A DNA stretch of 64,000 bases from positions 1-64,000 of the forward strand of contig NZ_FOTY01000006.1 of assembly GCF_900114715.1 (NCBI RefSeq), read 5' to 3'. This document shows, piece by piece, positions 59,529-64,000 of the stretch. The stretch's first letter is position 1, and each line of letters begins with the position of its first letter. The translations under genes were made by a program, and so were the position numbers. The DNA is from Salibacterium qingdaonense (GTDB lineage: Bacteria > Bacillota > Bacilli > Bacillales > Marinococcaceae). The notes beneath the pieces were generated by a model. That model was not told the origin of the DNA. It ran no database searches and saw nothing but the letters and a program-made list of their open reading frames with translations.

Positions 59529-60080
59529 TCAAGCCTGGCCTCCGCCGCCGAAGCGCTCCTGCCGGTCCTTCTTAATAACTTCTTTCCACGTATCACGGAA
59601 GTCAACGACAAGATCCCGCGCTTCCTGCAGCACATCACGATCGTTCTGGACGTTCGCGTCAATCAGCCGGCGGTGGATAAAGTCATAGAGACTGTACATG
59701 TTCGCGCCAACTTCCGTATCAGTCCGAAGCGTCACCATCAGCTCGCGGATAATATCCTGCGCCCGTTTAATGAAATTGTTTTTATCTTCAATCTGCTTGT
59801 CCTGCATCGCCTGATCCGCTTTATCAATAAACTTCACGCATCCGTTGTACAACAGCAGCGTCAAATCCCCGCTGGACGCGGTTTCGAGCGCATTCTGCTG
59901 ATACGGATTGGCCGCTGGTTTCTGCTGCGCGCCCGGCTTCACACTGCCGATTGCTGCGCCCCCGGAGGACGCCGATCCCGGCGTAAACGTCTGATTTGTA
60001 TTTTTCCCTGTCGATTTTCTATGGTCTTCCGCCTGTTTCATCGTCTGTTGGTAGGCCGTCTGTGCGTTTTGAAAGGACAT
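59529..60080 (-). CDS. fliS: FliS flagellin chaperone with N-terminal extension
   Basis: The FliS core begins at about residue 58 (NPYQQNALETASSGDLTLLL, then YNGCVKFIDKADQAM) and runs to ~175; it binds the C-terminus of flagellin and prevents early polymerisation. The protein is 183 residues, against about 130 normally. The extra ~57 N-terminal residues are low-complexity (TPGSASSGGAAIG) after MSFQNAQTAYQQT. FliS normally uses its N-terminal tyrosine-containing segment to cap the flagellin groove, so an extension here could alter control. A GGGGGAA site precedes the ATG and the sigma-D promoter fits this start. Confidence 0.9.
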   Translation of the reverse strand: MSFQNAQTAYQQTMKQAEDHRKSTGKNTNQTFTPGSASSGGAAIGSVKPGAQQKPAANPYQQNALETASSGDLTLLLYNGCVKFIDKADQAMQDKQIEDKNNFIKRAQDIIRELMVTLRTDTEVGANMYSLYDFIHRRLIDANVQNDRDVLQEARDLVVDFRDTWKEVIKKDRQERFGGGGQA

Positions 60081-60125
60081 GATGCCGTTCCCCCATTTTC
60101 TTAATGAAAAAATGTTCTAAAGCTT

Positions 60126-60152
60126 ATATCGGCGGGAATCCGTAATGCTTTA
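60126..60152 (-). promoter_or_regulatory. Sigma-D flagellar promoter of fliS-fliT
   Basis: On the minus strand TAAA (60149-60152), a 15-bp spacer and GCCGATAT (60126-60133) match the sigma-D consensus TAAA-N15-GCCGATAA at 11 of 12 positions. It lies 46 bp before fliS. Confidence 0.9.
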
Positions 60153-60198
60153 GGAGAAATTTTCGCAAAAGACGGGCCGCCAGATAGAAGCATACAAT

Positions 60199-61293
60199 TT
60201 ATTGCTCTTCCCACTGCTGCCGGGCAAGCATGGGGAGCAGGTTGTCAAAAATATGGGTGTTATCGTCATGGATGGAATATCCGCCGTAATACAGGCTCGT
60301 CCGGCGTGTCACCTGAAATGCTTCCATCCGTTCATACAGCGTCTCCGCCAGCTCCGTCTCGCCGATTTCAATCGCATACAGGACAAGCAGCGCGTAAATC
60401 GCAGGAGATTCGTAAGAAACGACCGGTTCTGCTGTGTCCAGGTCATACATCCCGTGGACGAGCCCGCGCTCTTCCAGTTCCGTCTCCACAAACGCGAGAA
60501 ACGGTTCCGATACAGTGCCTGCTTCCGCCTGATGCAGCGCCGCAAGTGCCTGGTCGAGAATATTCACCTCTTCATCATACTCATATTCCCCGCGTTCCAC
60601 GTTGTACGCTTTTGGATAAAACGGACCGGACAGCGGTGCATCCATCAACAGCGCACCAGTCGCTGCCGCCGGTCCGGCCGACAGCATGTCCGCTTCAGCA
60701 AGATCCTGAAGCAGCGCGGCATCAATATAGGACAGCGTGATGGTATCTTCTGCATACTTATCCCGTCGCTCATAAAAATCGGTCAGCACCCCGTCATACA
60801 TGTTATGGGTCTCCACAAACGTCAGTATCTCCCGGGCGGTTTCTTCATAATAGTCCTTACCCCAGCGTTCGGCCGCCTTCATCAAAACCCCGGCAATCCG
60901 GATATCATCAATCAGAGCATTCGACGTCACCTCCGCTGTTCCGTCCTCCTCCAGTTTCCAGTACACAAACCCGTCTTCAGCGAGAAACAGACGGCGGAAC
61001 TGGGAATAAGCACGGTCGAACCGTTTGTCGTCCTCTTTTTCATACACATACTCCATCCATAACCCAAGCGTTTCCGCCAACGCTTCACGTCCCCTCACCT
61101 CATCTTCTTCTTCCTCTCCGCCTTCCTGGATATAGGTCGCAAGCGTCCCGTTCTCATTCGTCAGCCACCGCGTGAGAAAACGTTCCGCTGCTTCTTCCGG
61201 GAGGCTGCGTGTGTTGTCATAGAGCCGGTACAAGCCCGCCGCTGCCGCCACTACCAGCACCAATACAAGGAAGAATACCGTCACCTGCTTCAC
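60199..61293 (-). CDS. Membrane-anchored GH8-like protein (YdaJ-like)
   Basis: A 364-residue protein with an N-terminal signal anchor (~5-23) and an all-helical domain resembling glycoside hydrolase family 8 (alpha6/alpha6 barrel): VYWKLEEDGTAEVTSNALID (~110), LSYIDAALLQDLAEADML, FYPKAYNVERGEYEYDEEVN and the ending HIFDNLLPMLARQQW. B. subtilis YdaJ has this build and belongs to the ydaJKLMN exopolysaccharide operon. Here it follows mnaA by 18 bp and is the last gene before fliS. Catalytic acids cannot be assigned with confidence. Confidence 0.72.
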   Translation of the reverse strand: MKQVTVFFLVLVLVVAAAAGLYRLYDNTRSLPEEAAERFLTRWLTNENGTLATYIQEGGEEEEDEVRGREALAETLGLWMEYVYEKEDDKRFDRAYSQFRRLFLAEDGFVYWKLEEDGTAEVTSNALIDDIRIAGVLMKAAERWGKDYYEETAREILTFVETHNMYDGVLTDFYERRDKYAEDTITLSYIDAALLQDLAEADMLSAGPAAATGALLMDAPLSGPFYPKAYNVERGEYEYDEEVNILDQALAALHQAEAGTVSEPFLAFVETELEERGLVHGMYDLDTAEPVVSYESPAIYALLVLYAIEIGETELAETLYERMEAFQVTRRTSLYYGGYSIHDDNTHIFDNLLPMLARQQWEEQ

Positions 61294-61311
61294 CCCCGCT
61301 GCCTCCTGTTT

Positions 61312-62445
61312 CTACCTGGATACAACCTTCTGTCCTCCGCTTGCTGCGGCTTGACCCTGCAGCACATCAATAATTCGGCGCGCGGCGTCTCCTTCGCCAA
61401 ACGGATTGCGCACTTCGGCCATGCGCCGGTACGCCGTTTCATCCTCAAGCAGCGTGCTGCATGCTTTAACAATCCGCTCTTCCGATGTGCCGACAAGTTT
61501 CAGCGTCCCGGCTTCCACTCCTTCCGGCCGTTCCGTTGTTTCCCGGGCGACAAGAACAGGCTTGCCAAGCGCCGGAGCTTCCTCCTGAATCCCCCCGGAA
61601 TCGGTCAAAACGAGAAAGGAATGCTTCATCACGTGCACAAATTCCGCGTAGTCGAGCGGTTCTACCAGGTGAATCCGGTTCCGTCCGGTCAACAGCTGCA
61701 TGACGCTGCGGCGGATAGCCGGATTTTTATGCACAGGGAAGACGACCTGCACATCGTCATACTGATCTACGATCCGCTCCAGTGCCCGGTAGATGTGCTG
61801 CATATCCTCCATGTTTTCACGCCGGTGCGTCGTGACGAGAATCGTCCGCCGCCCGTTTGCAAAAATCTCCTCCAGCTCCGTACGGCACCGGACCGGACGC
61901 TCCGAAATTTCAAGCAGGGCGTCAATAACTGTATTGCCGGTGACCGTGATCGAAGCGGGATTAACATTCTCGTTTATCAAATTCTGCCTGTTTGCCTCCG
62001 TTGCCGCGAAATGATACGCCGCCATCCGGCCGACAAGCTGCCGGTTCAGTTCTTCCGGAAACGGGGAGTAAAGGGTGTTCGTGCGCAGTCCGGCTTCCAC
62101 GTGACCGACGGGGATCTGCTTTAGAAAGGCAGCGTACGCACCGACAAAAGTGGTGGTTGTGTCCCCGTGCACGAGCACAACATCCGGTTTTTCCTGCTCC
62201 AGTACAGGCTGCAGCCCTTCAAACAGACGCATCGTCAGTTCCTCCAGCCCCTGTCCCGCCTTCATCAAATCGAGGTCGTACTGCGGTGTGAGACCGAATA
62301 ATTCAAGCACCTGATCGAGCATCCCGCGGTGCTGGGCGGTATTGATGAATACACTTTCCATACCGGGAGTGTCCTGCAGGCCTTTTATAACCGGTGCCAT
62401 TTTAATGCCTTCCGGTCTTGTACCGATAATCGTCATCACTTTCAT
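61312..62445 (-). CDS. mnaA: UDP-N-acetylglucosamine 2-epimerase (non-hydrolysing)
   Basis: Interconverts UDP-GlcNAc and UDP-ManNAc. The 377-residue protein has the typical start GTRPEGIKMAPVIKGL (~8-23), HGDTTTTFVGAYAA and the nearby VEAGLRTNT, VTGNTVIDALLE, VTTHRRENM and the UDP-binding LTDSGGIQEEAP then TERPEG. UDP-ManNAc feeds teichoic acid linkage units or ManNAc-containing polysaccharides. It lies within 20 bp of both neighbours in the polysaccharide operon. Confidence 0.96.
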   Translation of the reverse strand: MKVMTIIGTRPEGIKMAPVIKGLQDTPGMESVFINTAQHRGMLDQVLELFGLTPQYDLDLMKAGQGLEELTMRLFEGLQPVLEQEKPDVVLVHGDTTTTFVGAYAAFLKQIPVGHVEAGLRTNTLYSPFPEELNRQLVGRMAAYHFAATEANRQNLINENVNPASITVTGNTVIDALLEISERPVRCRTELEEIFANGRRTILVTTHRRENMEDMQHIYRALERIVDQYDDVQVVFPVHKNPAIRRSVMQLLTGRNRIHLVEPLDYAEFVHVMKHSFLVLTDSGGIQEEAPALGKPVLVARETTERPEGVEAGTLKLVGTSEERIVKACSTLLEDETAYRRMAEVRNPFGEGDAARRIIDVLQGQAAASGGQKVVSR

Positions 62446-62465
62446 AATTAAGAAACCTCCTTCGA

Positions 62466-63761
62466 TTAAGATGATTTGGCCCGTTTTTCTTTTTTTACCG
62501 TTTCACGTCCGCTCGTCTGAAAACGCTGTGTCTTGTACCAGGTCACTTCCTGTTTCGTAAGCATCCGTTTCGCTTCAAGAAAAGTGGCGTGAACAACGAG
62601 AGCGAGCCACAGCTGCGAGTAGGTGAAGTACATGAGCACCGCGGTACCGGCGTTTTTCAGCGTCAACTGCCCCCGTTCAAGACTCAGCGCCAGCAGCACT
62701 TCTACAAGAAAGAGCAGAAAACCGGTGACAAGCAGGACGTAGGACACCATGCCGATCGTTAAATCAAGATCAACAAACAGATTCGTAACAAAAATCGCAT
62801 GTGACAGCAGAATACCTGTGAAAAACAGCAGATACGTGAACAAAAAGTAGAACAGATCAAGGGTGATTTTCCTGTGTTTCAGCCGGTGCAGACCGAGCAG
62901 GTATTTCCCGATCACGTATTCATTGCCCCTCGCCCAGCGCATCCGCTGCTTCCACCATACGTTCAGGGTTTCCGGCTCCTGCTCCCACGTCACCGCCGCC
63001 GGAAAAAAGCGGATGTGCCAGCCGAGGTTGTAGACGCGGAAACTGAGTTCTGTATCTTCGGAGAGCGCCTTTTCATCCCAACCCCCGAGTTCATCGAGAA
63101 TCTCCCGGCGGATCGCAAAGTTCGTTCCCGGGATCGTCGCCATGCGGAACCAGAACCAGCGCCCGGCCTGGGCGAGCCACTGAAAGGTCAGGGTTTCCAT
63201 ATTAATAAGACGGGTGAGCAGATTCCGGCCGCCGTTTTGTACCCGGAACTTGCCGACAACTGCGCCGGCATCCGGATCCTTGTTCAGACCAAGCGCGAGA
63301 TACCACACCGCGTCCGGCTCCGGCGTGTTATCCGCGTCATACACGGCAATCACATCTCCGCTGGCGCGCTTCAGGCCCTGGTTCAGTGCTCCAGACTTCC
63401 CTTTTCCACCCTCGGGCGGACGCGTATGCACCGCGTGGATAAATGAATAGCGCGCTGCAAAGCCTTCGACAATCTCTCCCGTCGCATCGCTTGAGTTATC
63501 ATTTACCACGATCACTTCCAGTCTGTCTTTTGGATACTGCAGCGCCGCCATCGCTTTCAGTGTGTCGGCGATAACCATGTCCTCATTATGCGCCGGAATG
63601 AGGATGCTGAAGGAGGGGAGTTCCCCGGGATCTTTTTCCCATGCTGCTTTCAGCTCCCGGTGCCGCCGGTGGTGAAGGTAACCGCCCTGCATAAGAAACA
63701 TGTGGTAAAACAACATGAACCATATAATGAAGAGAGACATATACAGGAGAAAATCAGCCAT
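62466..63761 (-). CDS. Membrane glycosyltransferase family 2 (YdaM-like, processive)
   Basis: A 431-residue enzyme with one or two N-terminal membrane helices (~2-22), a GT2 catalytic domain (FSILIPAHNEDMV ~41, the metal-binding aspartates in VYDADNTPEPDA, the catalytic acid in LSEDTELSFRVY, and the processivity motif QRMRWARGN) and several C-terminal membrane helices (~300-385). The QxxRW motif marks polymerising synthases such as those for cellulose, hyaluronan or poly-GlcNAc; product unknown. Start ATG 63759-63761, 9 nt after AGGAGG, overlaps the upstream ydaN-like gene by 8 bp. Confidence 0.9.
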   Translation of the reverse strand: MADFLLYMSLFIIWFMLFYHMFLMQGGYLHHRRHRELKAAWEKDPGELPSFSILIPAHNEDMVIADTLKAMAALQYPKDRLEVIVVNDNSSDATGEIVEGFAARYSFIHAVHTRPPEGGKGKSGALNQGLKRASGDVIAVYDADNTPEPDAVWYLALGLNKDPDAGAVVGKFRVQNGGRNLLTRLINMETLTFQWLAQAGRWFWFRMATIPGTNFAIRREILDELGGWDEKALSEDTELSFRVYNLGWHIRFFPAAVTWEQEPETLNVWWKQRMRWARGNEYVIGKYLLGLHRLKHRKITLDLFYFLFTYLLFFTGILLSHAIFVTNLFVDLDLTIGMVSYVLLVTGFLLFLVEVLLALSLERGQLTLKNAGTAVLMYFTYSQLWLALVVHATFLEAKRMLTKQEVTWYKTQRFQTSGRETVKKEKRAKSS

Positions 63762-64000
63762 GATGAATGTCCTCCTCCTTTTTACGCTGCCGGACGGCAT
63801 AGACACCGAACAGCAGCACCGCCGACATGCCGACCCCGGCTATGCCCCACATCGACTTCTGCACCAGAACTTTGGCGTGGTACGCGGGATAGTCGAGGGA
63901 CGCTGTCATCAATCCGGTTCGGTCAATAGTGGTATCAATGGTTCCGTCTCCGCTTGAGATCACGACGTTCTCCGCACTCGTCGTATTCTCCATCTCTTTC
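63754..64000 (-). CDS. C-terminal end of a BcsB/YdaN-like membrane protein, runs off the window
   Basis: Only the last ~81 residues are visible; the frame stays open to the right edge. They contain a beta-like segment (STIDTTIDRTGLMTAS seen as TIDTTIDRTGLMTAS), then one membrane helix (MWGIAGVGMSAVLLFGVYAV) and a basic cytosolic tail (RQRKKEEDIHHG). This is how BcsB/YdaN-type co-polymerases end, and the coupling to a YdaM-like synthase supports it. The short length limits confidence. Confidence 0.5.
   Translation of the reverse strand, partial: KEMENTTSAENVVISSGDGTIDTTIDRTGLMTASLDYPAYHAKVLVQKSMWGIAGVGMSAVLLFGVYAVRQRKKEEDIHHG

Overview
The window reads as chromosomal DNA of a member of the Bacillaceae, probably a moderately halophilic or alkaliphilic one. 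The evidence is classic Bacillus gene order over almost the whole length: ssrA-smpB-rnr-esterase-secG, the cggR-gapA-pgk-tpiA-gpmI-eno glycolytic block, clpP, crh-whiA-glmR-rapZ-nudix-trxB, hisZGDBHAF(IE), hprK-lgt-ppaX-yvoF, yvlBCD, uvrBA, minJ, ctpB, ftsEX, cccB, yvjA, prfB, secA and hpf. A CtsR box, a CggR operator, a sigma-D promoter and the prfB frameshift site agree with this. Apart from clpP, one lipoprotein gene and transposon relics, every gene is on the minus strand. Species level cannot be settled from the sequence alone.

Layout. Positions 1-6000 are an accessory zone next to the 3' end of ssrA. It holds the N-terminus of an IS1380-type transposase, an ISL3-type fragment, a small XRE regulator plus membrane protein pair with its own promoter and twin operators, a truncated TnpB with a structured 3' flank, a coiled-coil remnant, an SDR dehydrogenase with an AraC-type regulator, and a decayed IS3-family element. 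From 6282 to 55152 the window is conserved core: trans-translation and RNA decay (ssrA, smpB, rnr), lower glycolysis, the ClpP protease, carbon and cell-wall control (crh, glmR, rapZ, hprK), thioredoxin reductase, histidine biosynthesis, lipoprotein maturation (lgt), envelope stress (yvlBCD), excision repair (uvrAB), division and envelope remodelling (minJ, ctpB, an M23 hydrolase, ftsEX), cytochrome c, translation termination, Sec secretion and ribosome hibernation.

From 55348 to the right edge the order departs from the B. subtilis pattern. An aldehyde dehydrogenase, an oppositely oriented lipoprotein gene and a three-copy 205-bp tandem repeat array separate hpf from fliT-fliS. FliS carries an unusual N-terminal extension and lies behind a consensus-like sigma-D promoter. 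Upstream of fliS, in place of fliD and flaG, sits an operon resembling the B. subtilis ydaJ-N exopolysaccharide locus (GH8-like protein, UDP-GlcNAc 2-epimerase, membrane glycosyltransferase, end of a BcsB/YdaN-like protein). This puts a predicted surface-polysaccharide operon directly upstream of flagellar chaperone genes.

The least explained items are the 205-bp array, whose TTTCT tracts are spaced in near-exact helical register and whose unit includes the 3' end of an unrecognised gene, and the TnpB relic with its structured flank.
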